In this document: one piece after another, positions 9,801 to 16,788 of the stretch
How the letters are laid out: every line of letters begins with the position of its first letter
How positions within the stretch are numbered: the stretch's first letter is position 1
From: Microbacterium galbinum
GTDB taxonomy: Bacteria > Actinomycetota > Actinomycetes > Actinomycetales > Microbacteriaceae
Direction: 5' to 3'
DNA: 64,000 nt
Assembly (NCBI RefSeq): GCF_023091225.1
Contig: NZ_JAHWXM010000001.1
Coordinates: 868,001 to 932,000, forward strand
The notes under the pieces: model-generated
Databases searched by the model: none
Told to the model about the DNA's origin: nothing
What the model saw: only the letters and a program-made list of their open reading frames with translations
Translations under genes and position numbers: made by a program

Positions 9801-10583
9801 TCGGTCGAGGCCCCCGAGGCCCTCGTCCTCTGGGAGGCGCAGTTCGGCGACTTCGTCAACGGCGCCCAGTCCGTGATCGACGAGTACATCTCGGCCGCCG
9901 AGCAGAAGTGGGGCCAGCAGTCCAGCGTCACGCTGCTGCTCCCCCACGGCTACGAGGGCCAGGGGCCCGACCACTCGTCGGCACGCATCGAACGGTTCCT
10001 GCAGCTCTGCGCCCAGGAGAACATGATCGTCGCACGTCCGTCGACGCCGGCCTCGTACTTCCACCTGCTGCGCCGTCAGGCCTACGCCCGTCCGCGCAAG
10101 CCACTGATCGTCTTCACACCGAAGGCCATGCTGCGTCTGCGCGGCGCGACCAGCCCCGTCGAGGCGTTCACGCAGGGGCGCTTCGAGCCGGTGATCGACG
10201 ACGACCGCGCTCTCGACCGCAACGCCGTCAAGCGCGTGCTCGTGCACTCGGGCAAGGTCCACTGGGATCTGCGCGCCGAGCTCGAGAAGAACCCGAACCC
10301 CGAGGTGGCGCTCGTGCGTCTCGAGCAGCTCTACCCGACGCCGATCGACGAGCTCAAGGCCATCACCGACTCGTACCCGAACGCCGAGCTCGTGTGGGTG
10401 CAGGAGGAGCCGGAGAACCAGGGCGCCTGGCCGTTCCTGGCACTCGCGTTCGCGGACGTTCCCGGGGACCGCGCATTCCGACCCGTCGCTCGCGCCGCGT
10501 CGGCATCGCCCGCGACCGGGTCGTCGAAGGTGCACGCCGCCGAGCAGGCCACGCTCCTGCGCGAGGCGCTGACCACGGCCTGA
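6897..10583 (+). CDS. kgd: Multifunctional 2-oxoglutarate decarboxylase/dehydrogenase E1 fused to an E2 catalytic domain
   Basis: 1228 residues, GTG start with an AAAGAGG SD. TCA-cycle enzyme. Thiamin-diphosphate-dependent decarboxylation of 2-oxoglutarate feeds the dehydrogenase complex, with E1 fused behind an E2 acyltransferase core as is typical of Actinobacteria. In order: a short N-terminal helix (SWLVEELYEQFKVNRDSVD), an Ala/Pro-rich linker to about residue 115, an acyltransferase domain to about 340 with the catalytic STYDHRVIQGAGSG, then the E1 part (GMAHRGRLNVL, NNQVGFTT, RRRGHNEGDDPSMTQP) and the transketolase-like C-terminus (LLPHGYEGQGPDHSSARIERFLQLC). No lipoyl domain is present, as expected for this family. 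Length matches the mycobacterial Kgd (about 1230). It is monocistronic and ends in a strong terminator. Confidence 0.97.
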   Translation: MSNQVTGVGGDGGFGANSWLVEELYEQFKVNRDSVDKEWWPILEKYHSENAGATAPASSPAAEQPAHPVTAPIPVIGSQPVARTTAKPAAAAPIPAQAPKPAAKDPSPAPADEAEEDKVTVLRGMPKTLAANMDESLTVPTATSVRTIPAKLMIDNRIVINNHMARTRGGKISFTHLIGWALIRTLDEFRSQNVFYAEVDGKPSVVAPAHVNLGIAIDLPKPDGTRALMVPSIKRADTMTFTEYLSAYEDLVTRARNNKLTAGDFQGTTVSLTNPGGIGTVHSVPRLMKGQGCIIGAGALEYPAEFQGASEKTLNELAIGKTITLTSTYDHRVIQGAGSGEFLKKVHELLIGQRGFYDDIFAALRIPYAPIHWNPDIAVDLAERVDKQSRVQELINSFRVRGHLMADIDPLEYRQRSHPDLEIESHGLTFWDLDREFVTGGFGGRRVAKLRDILGVLRDSYCRTLGIEYMHIQDPEQRRWFQEKVEVKYQKPGHDEQLRVLRKLNEAEAFETFLQTKFVGQKRFSLEGGESLVPLLDEILQGAATAGLEGAAIGMAHRGRLNVLTNIAGKTYGQVFQEFEGTQTPGNQRGSGDVKYHLGTEGTFVADDGSELPVYLAANPSHLETVDGVLEGIVRAKQDRKPIGTFAWLPILVHGDAAFAGQGVVVETLQMSQLRGYRTGGTIHVVVNNQVGFTTTPNDGRTSVYATDVAKTIQAPVFHVNGDDPEAVIHVAQLAFEYRERFHRDVVIDLVCYRRRGHNEGDDPSMTQPLMTDLIQAKRSVRRLYTESLVGRGDITEQEYDEAKADFQNRLEIAFAETHAAETGATPIAPELPPVDGQVGAPDVTGVAGEVIQLIGDAFVNKPEGFTVHPKIQQLLEKRLDMSRNGGIDWGFGELLAFGSLLVEGTPVRLAGQDARRGTFVQRHATLHDRANGQEWLPLSNLSDAQGRFFVYDSLLSEYAALGFEYGYSVEAPEALVLWEAQFGDFVNGAQSVIDEYISAAEQKWGQQSSVTLLLPHGYEGQGPDHSSARIERFLQLCAQENMIVARPSTPASYFHLLRRQAYARPRKPLIVFTPKAMLRLRGATSPVEAFTQGRFEPVIDDDRALDRNAVKRVLVHSGKVHWDLRAELEKNPNPEVALVRLEQLYPTPIDELKAITDSYPNAELVWVQEEPENQGAWPFLALAFADVPGDRAFRPVARAASASPATGSSKVHAAEQATLLREALTTA

Positions 10584-10592
10584 CGTTCACTC

Positions 10593-10638
10593 GTACGCAG
10601 AAGGGCCCCCGACTCCGGTCGGGGGCCCTTCTGCGTAC
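10593..10638. terminator. Bidirectional terminator, 21-bp perfect stem
   Basis: The arms at 10593-10613 and 10618-10638 are exact complements (GTACGCAGAAGGGCCCCCGA at the start) around a TCCG loop. It separates the convergent kgd and Eis-like genes. Confidence 0.92.
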
Positions 10639-10649
10639 GCTCCGCGCGA

Positions 10650-11954
10650 TCAGTACCAGATGTCGAGCGAGGGCGCGGGAGACGTGAAGAAGGCACGGTC
10701 GAGGAGGTCGACGACGGATGCCTCGGCATCGATGAGGCCCGCTCCGGCGAGCGCGGTCGCGCGCACCGCCCCCGCGTACAGCGACGACAGAGCGGCGACG
10801 CCGAGGACGGCATCCGGTGCGGCGGATTCCGCCGCTTCGACGGTCGCCACGCCCGAGACGTCGACGTGGAGTCGCCAGTCCCCCGCAGCGAAGCCGAGGG
10901 GGTCGTGGATGCGGAGCACCAGATCGACCGGAACCGAATACTTCCGCGCGCTCAGTGCTCGAGCGACATCCAGCACTCGCAGCCAGCCGTGGTCGTGCAC
11001 CTCCTGCGTGACGCCACGCTGATCGGCCACCAGCCACGGCAGCGGGTCATCCGCCGTCTGCAGGTCGGCCGTGACCTCGTCGACGAGGTCGTGCTGCAGG
11101 GCGAACCGCCACAGCGCTGCACGGGCATCCGCGGTCTCGGCCACCAGCATCCGCACGTTCAGGCCGAATCGGAAGCTGCCGCTGCGATCGGTCACCGTGT
11201 ATACGAGCACACCGCGGGTCTCGCCGTCGGCATCGACGTGGCGCACACCGCGCACCTTGTCGCGATCGGTCTCGCCCGGGGCGGTACCGGCGAACTGCTC
11301 CCATCGCCCCGCCCACCCGGCGATGCGGCCGGCGCGCGTGCGACGGGCCCGTTCGTGGACCGTCGCGAGATCGTCGACGAGCTGCGCGCGCTCGCGGTAC
11401 TCCAGGCGTCCGGACGGTTCGTGCCCGCCCCATCCCGCCCGCCGGGTGTCGACGGTGAAGCGCACGGCCGGCAACGCCGACCCGAAGCCGTAGCGGCCGT
11501 AGATGGTGGCCTCCGACACCGTGAGCCCGGCGATCGCGATCCCCGCGCCGTGGGCGGCGCGCAGCTCGCCCTCGAGGAGGGAACGCGCGATGCCCCGACG
11601 CCGATGCGTGGCGGCGACGGTCACTCCACTGATCGCCCACATCCCGATCTCCGCTCCCCCGGGCACCGTCAAGGGCGTCACCCACGAGTCGATGGTCGCG
11701 ACCGGGAGGTCGCCGGAGGCCGCGTCGGTCTCGAAGACCCCGGTCGTCCGACGCTGCGAAACGGTCTGCCGGCTGTGGGCGAGCGCCTCGGGGGTCGACT
11801 CCTCACCGAGGAATCCGCGGCCGACCGCGCGGAGGAAGGGCGTCGCGGCCGCGTCGTCACTCAGATCGACCACGCGATAATCGAGACCCGAACCGTTCAG
11901 TCGGTCGCGGGAAGTCGCGTCGGCGGGAATGTCGCGGGCGTCGATGAGCGTCAT
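10650..11954 (-). CDS. eis: Eis-like GNAT N-acetyltransferase
   Basis: 434 residues. Eis-family enzymes are acetyl-CoA-dependent acetyltransferases of amines (aminoglycosides, lysines). The N-terminal GNAT domain carries the acetyl-CoA loop ISGVTVAATHRRRGIARSLLEGELR (about residues 128-152), followed by YGRYGFGSALPAVRF. A second, degenerate GNAT domain and a C-terminal sterol-carrier-like domain follow, ending LDIWY. In characterised Eis the C-terminal aromatic residue's free carboxylate acts as general base, and the terminal Tyr434 here fits that arrangement. The ATG is 6 bases after TAGGGT. The native substrate and any role in drug resistance cannot be read from the sequence. Confidence 0.82.
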   Translation of the reverse strand: MTLIDARDIPADATSRDRLNGSGLDYRVVDLSDDAAATPFLRAVGRGFLGEESTPEALAHSRQTVSQRRTTGVFETDAASGDLPVATIDSWVTPLTVPGGAEIGMWAISGVTVAATHRRRGIARSLLEGELRAAHGAGIAIAGLTVSEATIYGRYGFGSALPAVRFTVDTRRAGWGGHEPSGRLEYRERAQLVDDLATVHERARRTRAGRIAGWAGRWEQFAGTAPGETDRDKVRGVRHVDADGETRGVLVYTVTDRSGSFRFGLNVRMLVAETADARAALWRFALQHDLVDEVTADLQTADDPLPWLVADQRGVTQEVHDHGWLRVLDVARALSARKYSVPVDLVLRIHDPLGFAAGDWRLHVDVSGVATVEAAESAAPDAVLGVAALSSLYAGAVRATALAGAGLIDAEASVVDLLDRAFFTSPAPSLDIWY

Positions 11955-11960
11955 GCCTCC

Positions 11961-11966
11961 ACCCTA
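11961..11966 (-). promoter_or_regulatory. -10 element of the eis-like gene (leaderless)
   Basis: TAGGGT on the minus strand, then GGAGGC and the ATG. GGAGG ends only one base from the ATG, too close for a normal SD. Confidence 0.5.
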
Positions 11967-11997
11967 CGGGTGGCTGACGACATCGGAGCCCGAGATG

Positions 11998-12243
11998 TCA
12001 GTGCTGCGCGGCCTGCGCCTCACGCAGGCGGGCGAACACCTGATCACGCAGCTCCTCGGGAGCGGTCTCCTTGCAGGCGCGCGCGATGACCTCGGTGAGC
12101 GTCTTCGCCACGAGGACCTCATCGCGGCACGACGGGCAGTTCTCGAGGTGCTCTCGGATCTCGGTGTGCTCGGTCTTGCACACCTCGTTGCGGAGGTACT
12201 CCTCCAGATCCTGACGCGCTTTGTCGCAACCGCAGTCGCTCAT
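11998..12243 (-). CDS. Zinc-binding anti-sigma factor of the RsrA/RshA type
   Basis: 81 residues. Binds SigH/SigR in the reduced state and releases it when its thiols form disulfides. The ZAS motif H-x3-C-x2-C is plain (His32, Cys36, Cys39, within [10 protein letters not shown]). Extra cysteines at positions 4, 6, 22 and 57 include candidates for the trigger disulfide that in RsrA links an N-terminal Cys to the second Cys of the motif. The ATG overlaps the TGA of the sigma gene (ATGA), so sigma and anti-sigma are coupled and made in step. A compact acidic/helical protein with no membrane segment, hence cytoplasmic. Confidence 0.92.
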   Translation of the reverse strand: MSDCGCDKARQDLEEYLRNEVCKTEHTEIREHLENCPSCRDEVLVAKTLTEVIARACKETAPEELRDQVFARLREAQAAQH

Positions 12244-12902
12244 TTCCCGCTCCTCTTCTCAGCCGCGGCGATGCCCCGCTCCGCGGCGTAATCTGCCAGC
12301 AGCTCCCGCAGCATCCGTCTGCCACGGTGCAGACGGCTCATCACGGTGCCGATGGGGGTCTTCATGATGTCGGCGATCTCCTGGTAGGCGAAGCCCTCGA
12401 CATCCGCGAGGTACACCGCCAACCGGAAGTCCTCGGGGACCGCCTGCAGGGCGTCCTTCACGACGGACGCCGGCATGTGATCGATCGCCTCGGCCTCCGC
12501 AGACCTGCTGTGCGACGCGGTCGTCGATTCCGCGCCGCCCAGCTGCCAGTCCTCGAGCTCGTCGATCGTGCCCTGGAACGGCTCGCGCTGCTTCTTGCGG
12601 TAGATGTTGATGTACGTGTTCGTGAGGATCCGGTACAACCACGCTTTGAGGTTCGTCCCCTGCGAGAAGGTCGCCCACGAGCCGTACGCTTTCACGAACG
12701 TCTCCTGCACGAGGTCGGCGGCGTCAGCGGGATTGCGCGTCATGCGCATGGCGGCGGCGTACAGCTGATCCATGAACGGGATCGCCTGTTCCTCGAACTC
12801 ACGCTGAGAGTCGCTCGAGGTCGCTGCGGTTGCGGTGTCATCCATCACGGGCCAGTCTAGGCCGCTGATGTCCACCGACCCACGCTCCAAGGTCGCCAGC
12901 AT
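12240..12902 (-). CDS. sigH: ECF RNA polymerase sigma factor SigH/SigR (thiol-oxidative and heat stress)
   Basis: 220 residues from the ATG at 12902, chosen because GAGGAGGAG lies 7 bases upstream. A GTG at 12938 in the same frame would sit almost on the expected transcription start. Region 2 is at about 60-125 ([54 protein letters not shown]) and region 4 at about 160-205 ([41 protein letters not shown]). The region 2 motif is nearly that of mycobacterial SigH. It is co-transcribed with its anti-sigma gene. The upstream GGGAAT/GTT promoter predicts positive autoregulation. The expected regulon (thioredoxin, mycothiol, chaperones) is family knowledge. Confidence 0.93.
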   Translation of the reverse strand: MLATLERGSVDISGLDWPVMDDTATAATSSDSQREFEEQAIPFMDQLYAAAMRMTRNPADAADLVQETFVKAYGSWATFSQGTNLKAWLYRILTNTYINIYRKKQREPFQGTIDELEDWQLGGAESTTASHSRSAEAEAIDHMPASVVKDALQAVPEDFRLAVYLADVEGFAYQEIADIMKTPIGTVMSRLHRGRRMLRELLADYAAERGIAAAEKRSGK

Positions 12903-12938
12903 CCTGCTCTCCTCCTCGGCGGGTACGCCGCCGTTCAC

Positions 12939-12944
12939 TAAGGT
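12939..12944 (+). promoter_or_regulatory. Candidate -10 element of aroA
   Basis: TAAGGT 8 bases before the aroA ATG, giving a leader of one or two bases. AAGGTGG in the same place could instead be an SD if transcription starts further upstream. It overlaps the divergent SigH promoter. Confidence 0.35.
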
Positions 12945-12947
12945 GGA

Positions 12948-12974
12948 AACCGATGAGCGCCAACAGGTATTCCC
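12948..12974 (-). promoter_or_regulatory. SigH/SigR-type autoregulatory promoter
   Basis: On the minus strand GGGAAT (12974-12969), exactly 18 bases, then GTT (12950-12948), matching the SigR consensus GGAAT-N18-GTT. The -35 lies within codons 6-8 of the divergent aroA gene. The start would fall near 12942, about 40 bases before the sigH ATG, leaving room for its SD. Confidence 0.75.
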
Positions 12975-14278
12975 CTCCCCCCGTCACGGGCGCCTACACC
13001 GCGCCGGTTTTCGACGATCCGATCCACGCGACGCTGACGATCCCCGGCTCGAAGTCCCTCACGAACCGTGAGCTCATCATCGCCGCGATCGCCGACGGCC
13101 CCGGTCGTCTGATCAGTCCACTGCACTCCGACGACTCCCGCCGGATGGTCGACGCGCTGCGTGCGCTCGGCGTCGGCATCGAGGAGGTGGATGCCGGGGG
13201 CGAGTTCGGACCCGACCTCGTCGTCACCCCTGCGAAGCTCTCCGGGGGCACCACGGTCGACTGCGGCCAGGCCGGCACGGTCATGCGGTTCATCGCGCCC
13301 CTCGCGGGCCTCGCGGCCCACGACGTGCACCTCACCGCGCACGAGACTGCCCTGCACCGCCCCATGGGCGGCCTGATCAGCGCCCTGCGCGACCTCGGGG
13401 TCGACATCGACGACGAGGGCACCTGGGCGCTGCCGTTCACCATCCGCGGGCACGGACGCATCCGCGGTGGACGCGTCGAGATCGACGCCTCCGCCTCGAG
13501 CCAGTTCGTCTCGGGTCTGCTGCTCGCCGCTCCGCGCTTCGACGTCGGCCTGCACCTCGTGCACACCGGAGAGCACCTGCCGAGCCTCCCGCACATCGAC
13601 ATGACGATCGAGGCCCTCAGCCGTCGCGGCATCCGCATCGAACGTCCGGCGACCGGGGAATGGCTCGTCGAAGCCGGCGTTCCGCGCGCCAAGGAGATCG
13701 CCATCGAACCGGATCTCTCCAACGCCGCCCCGTTCCTCGCGGCGGCGATGGTGACCGGAGGGGCGGTGTCGATCACCGGCTGGCCGGCGCACTCCACCCA
13801 GCCCGGAGCGCTGCTGCCCGAGATCCTCCAGGCGATGGGCGCCCACGCCAGCCGGCACGGCGGAGCTCTGACCGTCCGTTCCGGCGGCGTCATCCGCGGC
13901 CTCGACCTCGACCTGTCGGCGGCGAGCGAACTCACCCCGACCCTCGTCGGCCTCGCGGCCTTCGCCGACGGCCCCACGACGATCCGCGGGATCGGTCACA
14001 TCCGCCTGCATGAGACCGATCGGATCGCCGCTCTCATCAACAACCTCCGCTCGCTCGGCGGCGAGGCGGAGGAACTCCCCGACGGTCTGCGGATCATCCC
14101 CCGCCCGCTGCACGGCGGCACCTGGGCCGCTCACCACGACCACCGGATGGCGACCACCGGCGCGCTGATCGGGCTCCGGGTGCCCGGAGTGGAGATCGAC
14201 GACATCGGCACCACCGCGAAGACGCTGCCCGAGTTCACGCTGCTGTGGGAGCGGATGCTGCGAGGCGCGGCCGCGTGA
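12953..14278 (+). CDS. aroA: 3-phosphoshikimate 1-carboxyvinyltransferase (EPSP synthase)
   Basis: 441 residues. Sixth step of the shikimate pathway: transfer of enolpyruvyl from PEP to shikimate-3-phosphate. Recognisable blocks are [11 protein letters not shown] near the N-terminus (binds both substrates), [17 protein letters not shown] (the PEP loop), [31 protein letters not shown] with the catalytic Asp, [13 protein letters not shown] and [15 protein letters not shown] near the C-terminus. Length is standard. Its stop overlaps the GTG of rsgA. The aroA-rsgA adjacency, divergent from sigH, is shared with mycobacteria (Rv3227-Rv3228). Confidence 0.96.
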   Translation: MSANRYSPPPVTGAYTAPVFDDPIHATLTIPGSKSLTNRELIIAAIADGPGRLISPLHSDDSRRMVDALRALGVGIEEVDAGGEFGPDLVVTPAKLSGGTTVDCGQAGTVMRFIAPLAGLAAHDVHLTAHETALHRPMGGLISALRDLGVDIDDEGTWALPFTIRGHGRIRGGRVEIDASASSQFVSGLLLAAPRFDVGLHLVHTGEHLPSLPHIDMTIEALSRRGIRIERPATGEWLVEAGVPRAKEIAIEPDLSNAAPFLAAAMVTGGAVSITGWPAHSTQPGALLPEILQAMGAHASRHGGALTVRSGGVIRGLDLDLSAASELTPTLVGLAAFADGPTTIRGIGHIRLHETDRIAALINNLRSLGGEAEELPDGLRIIPRPLHGGTWAAHHDHRMATTGALIGLRVPGVEIDDIGTTAKTLPEFTLLWERMLRGAAA

Positions 14279-15345
14279 GCTGGCTCGACGGCGACGACGA
14301 CCTCGAGGACGACTTCGAGGACTACGACGAGAGCGCGATCCGCTCTCGCCCCAATCCGAAGGCGAACAGGCCCCGGACCAAGCGTCGGCCTGCGCACGAG
14401 GATGCCGAGATCGGTCGTGTGCTCGGCGTGGATCGCGGCCGATACTCCGTGCTGCTCGACGAGGACTCCCCGACCGAGCGCACGATCACCGCTGCCCGCG
14501 CCCGGGAACTGCGCCGGAACCCCATCGTCACGGGTGACCGGGCACGCGTCGTCGGCGACCTCTCCGGGGAGGACGGCACGCTCGGCCGCATCGTCGGGAT
14601 CGTCGATCGCACGTCGCTCCTGCGCCGCAGCGCCGACGACACCGATCAGGTCGAACGGGTGATCGTCGCGAACGCCGATCAGATGCTCATCGTCGTCGCG
14701 GCCGCCGATCCGGAACCCCGCGAACGCCTCGTCGACCGCTATCTCGTCGCCGCCCTCGATGCCGGCATCCGCCCGCTCCTCGTCGTGACCAAGACCGATC
14801 TGGCCGACCCCGCGCACTTCCTGTCGCACTTCGATGGACTCGATCTGACCGTCTTCACCAGCGCCCAGGACGTCATGCCGATCGACGAGATCGGGTCCGC
14901 GCTGGTCGGGCACTCCACGGTGTTCGTCGGTCACTCGGGTGTCGGCAAGTCGACGCTCGTGAACGCGCTCGTCCCCACCGCCGGTCGGGCGACCGGGCAT
15001 GTGAACCAGGTGACGGGACGCGGTCGGCACACGTCGTCGTCGACGGTCTCTCTGCGCTACCAGGGGCCGACCGGCAACGGATGGGTCATCGACACCCCGG
15101 GTGTGCGATCGTTCGGCCTCGGGCATGTGAAGCCCGAGAACATCCTCGCGGCCTTCACCGAACTCGCCGAGATCGCGGAGAACTGCCCGCGCGGATGCAC
15201 GCACCTCGCGGATGCCCCGGACTGCGCCCTCATCGAGGCGGCCGAGCGCGGTGAACTCAGCGAGACGGGCCTCGCCCGCCTGGACTCTCTGCAACGCCTG
15301 CTGCAGACGTTCGCCGACAAGGCGGAGCAGGCGACCGGCCGATAG
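14275..15345 (+). CDS. rsgA: Ribosome small-subunit-dependent GTPase A
   Basis: 356 residues from the GTG that overlaps the aroA TGA (GTGA). Late 30S-subunit assembly GTPase. An acidic, low-complexity N-terminus ([19 protein letters not shown]) precedes an OB-fold at about 45-125. The circularly permuted G domain follows, with TKTDLAD (G4) first, then GHSGVGKSTLVNAL (G1, near residue 220), TSSSTVSL and DTPGVRSFG (G3). A zinc knuckle with CPRGCTHLADAPDC near residue 306 closes the protein. The permuted order G4-G1-G3 is diagnostic of RsgA. Confidence 0.95.
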   Translation: MSWLDGDDDLEDDFEDYDESAIRSRPNPKANRPRTKRRPAHEDAEIGRVLGVDRGRYSVLLDEDSPTERTITAARARELRRNPIVTGDRARVVGDLSGEDGTLGRIVGIVDRTSLLRRSADDTDQVERVIVANADQMLIVVAAADPEPRERLVDRYLVAALDAGIRPLLVVTKTDLADPAHFLSHFDGLDLTVFTSAQDVMPIDEIGSALVGHSTVFVGHSGVGKSTLVNALVPTAGRATGHVNQVTGRGRHTSSSTVSLRYQGPTGNGWVIDTPGVRSFGLGHVKPENILAAFTELAEIAENCPRGCTHLADAPDCALIEAAERGELSETGLARLDSLQRLLQTFADKAEQATGR

Positions 15346-15348
15346 GCT
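15343..15348 (+). promoter_or_regulatory. -10 element of bcp (leaderless)
   Basis: TAGGCT inside the last codons of rsgA, then GGACGG (6 bases) and the GTG of bcp. No SD is present. It gives the peroxiredoxin gene its own promoter although it follows rsgA by 9 bases. Confidence 0.5.
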
Positions 15349-15354
15349 GGACGG

Positions 15355-15828
15355 GTGACTCAGCGCCTCGAAGCCGGAACGCCCGCCCCCGATTTCACCC
15401 TTCTCGACCAGGACGGTACGAGCGTCTCGCTCTCCGATCTGCGCGGCGAGAAGACGGTGCTCTACTTCTATCCGGCCGCGATGACCCCCGGCTGCACCAC
15501 GCAGGCGTGCGACTTCCGCGACAGCATCTCCTCGCTCCAGGGCGCCGGCTACCGCGTGATCGGCATCTCGCGCGACGAGCCGAAGAAGCTCGCGACCTTC
15601 CGCGAGCGCGACGGCCTGACCTTCACGCTTCTGAGCGACCCCGACCACGCCGTGCACAGCGCCTACGGCGCCTGGGGCGAGAAGGTCAACTACGGCAAGG
15701 TCATCGAGGGCGTCATCCGTTCCACGTTCGTCATCGACGAGGACGGCGCGATCGCGCACGCCCTCTACAACGTGAAGGCGACCGGACACGTGGCCCGGCT
15801 GCGGAAGCTGCTCGGCATCGACGCCTGA
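15355..15828 (+). CDS. bcp: Thioredoxin-dependent thiol peroxidase, BCP/PrxQ family
   Basis: 157 residues, GTG start. Reduces hydrogen peroxide and organic hydroperoxides in the cytoplasm with electrons from thioredoxin. The active site PAAMTPGCTTQACDFRD gives peroxidatic Cys47 and resolving Cys52 with the 4-residue spacing of atypical 2-Cys PrxQ enzymes. GEKVNYGKVIEGVIRSTFVIDEDG is the usual C-terminal block. It lies 9 bases after rsgA and is probably read both from aroA-rsgA and from its own promoter. Being next to sigH and whiB1, it belongs to a redox-themed neighbourhood. Confidence 0.95.
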   Translation: MTQRLEAGTPAPDFTLLDQDGTSVSLSDLRGEKTVLYFYPAAMTPGCTTQACDFRDSISSLQGAGYRVIGISRDEPKKLATFRERDGLTFTLLSDPDHAVHSAYGAWGEKVNYGKVIEGVIRSTFVIDEDGAIAHALYNVKATGHVARLRKLLGIDA

Positions 15829-15834
15829 GGCGCG

Positions 15835-16236
15835 TCAGTCGCCCGCGGGCCCGTCGTTCTCGTGCAGCTCGGCCTCGCGCCGCGTGCTCGCGATGAGGAG
15901 CACGAACCCGAGCAGTCCCGGCAGACCCGCCCCGAGCACGAACGCCCACGGGATCGGCTGCAGGGTCAGTGACGCGAGAGCGATCACGACCGCGAGGATC
16001 TGGAACACCACGCCCCCGGATCGCGCCCACGAGCGCCCCGCGCGTGCGCCCCAGGAGAAGGCGAAGAGCGCCGCCGCACCGATCAGGGTGAGCACCATCA
16101 GCGCGACAGCCGTGGGCACGGATGCCGCGTCGCCGGCACCGATCCCCATCAGCTCGATCAGGGCGAAGACCACGAGAGCGGCCCCCTCGGCGGCGAGCAC
16201 CGCCGCGGCGGCGAGGGCGAGTCCGGGTGCGCGCAC
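15835..16236 (-). CDS. Small four-helix membrane protein of unknown function
   Basis: 133 residues from a GTG at 16236, chosen because AGGAG lies 6 bases upstream (CAGGAGACTCC-GTG). An upstream extension in the same frame is low-quality sequence. Four hydrophobic segments are evident (LALAAAAVLAAEGAALVVFA; ALMVLTLIGAAALFAFSWG; VVFQILAVVIALASLTLQ; FVLGAGLPGLLGFVLLIAST), with a short charged cytosolic tail. It resembles a class of small actinobacterial integral membrane proteins with no assigned role. It is convergent with bcp, with 6 bases between them. Confidence 0.7.
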   Translation of the reverse strand: MRAPGLALAAAAVLAAEGAALVVFALIELMGIGAGDAASVPTAVALMVLTLIGAAALFAFSWGARAGRSWARSGGVVFQILAVVIALASLTLQPIPWAFVLGAGLPGLLGFVLLIASTRREAELHENDGPAGD

Positions 16237-16274
16237 GGAGTCTCCTGGGAATCGAGAGTGAATGGCAAAAAGCC

Positions 16275-16303
16275 TTGATTTCGAAGGTTTCCTGTAACAC
16301 AAT
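16275..16303 (+). promoter_or_regulatory. Candidate -35/-10 promoter of whiB1
   Basis: TTGATT (16275-16280), 17 bases, CACAAT (16298-16303), each four of six matches to consensus. The start near 16310 would give a leader of about 155 bases before whiB1. This 16237-16464 interval is one of the less GC-rich intergenic stretches in the window; no other feature was recognised in it. Confidence 0.35.
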
Positions 16304-16464
16304 AGAAACAGTCATGTGCTCCCACAGCGGCGTGGGGCGGGCTCTCTGCCCGCATCACACTTCGCGGGCAACCGTCCGCATCTCACACAGGGTAACGGAT
16401 CCCGAGCCGTCACCCGAATCGAGACATCGCATCGCGATTCTGAAATCCACACCGAGGAGCCCCC

Positions 16465-16713
16465 ATGGACTGGCGCGACAAAGCCGCCTGCCTGACCGTC
16501 GATCCCGAGCTGTTCTTCCCGGTCGGCAACACCGGCCCGGCCGTCGACCAGATCGAGAAGGCGAAGACCGTCTGCGCCACCTGCACGGTCACCGAGATCT
16601 GCCTGCAGTACGCGCTCGAGTCCAGCCAGGACTCGGGTGTCTGGGGCGGCCTCTCCGAAGACGAGCGTCGCGCCCTCAAGCGCCGCGCCGCACGCGCCCG
16701 CCGCGCCTCCTGA
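16465..16713 (+). CDS. whiB1: WhiB1-type iron-sulfur transcriptional regulator
   Basis: 82 residues. Binds a [4Fe-4S] cluster through Cys9, Cys37, Cys40 and Cys46 (CATCTVTEIC), is nitric-oxide sensitive in the mycobacterial homologue and partners the primary sigma factor. The MDWRDKAACLTVDPELFFPVGN opening, the GVWGGLSEDERRALKRR turn and the basic C-terminal DNA-binding helix match WhiB1 almost line by line. The GAGGAG SD is 5 bases before the ATG. As in M. tuberculosis (Rv3219-Rv3220c) it is followed by the convergent pdtaS, here across a terminator. Confidence 0.95.
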   Translation: MDWRDKAACLTVDPELFFPVGNTGPAVDQIEKAKTVCATCTVTEICLQYALESSQDSGVWGGLSEDERRALKRRAARARRAS

Positions 16714-16720
16714 CGCATCA

Positions 16721-16764
16721 CGAAAGCCCCGCCGTCGAGAACTCCTCGTCCGGCGGGGCTTTCG
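16721..16764. terminator. Bidirectional terminator between whiB1 and pdtaS
   Basis: The 14-bp perfect arms CGAAAGCCCCGCCG (16721-16734) and CGGCGGGGCTTTCG (16751-16764) surround a 16-base loop. Confidence 0.85.
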
Positions 16765-16788
16765 CGTGCCCTCAGCTCCCCCGAGGGC

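Noticed and set aside
6702..10535. A very long open frame antisense to kgd
   Set aside because: Its translation is Val/Leu/Asp/Gly/Arg-rich without motifs, as expected from reversed high-GC codons. The plus-strand frame is an unmistakable enzyme.
16340..16400. CRP-like TGTGA/TCACA half-sites upstream of whiB1
   Set aside because: Only isolated TCACAC pieces are present, without a proper N6-spaced palindrome.
16314..16464. A cysteine- and histidine-containing upstream frame (MCSHSG...) before whiB1, as a possible leader peptide
   Set aside because: It lacks an SD, does not stop before whiB1, and only two cysteines occur near its start. It is most likely a chance open frame.
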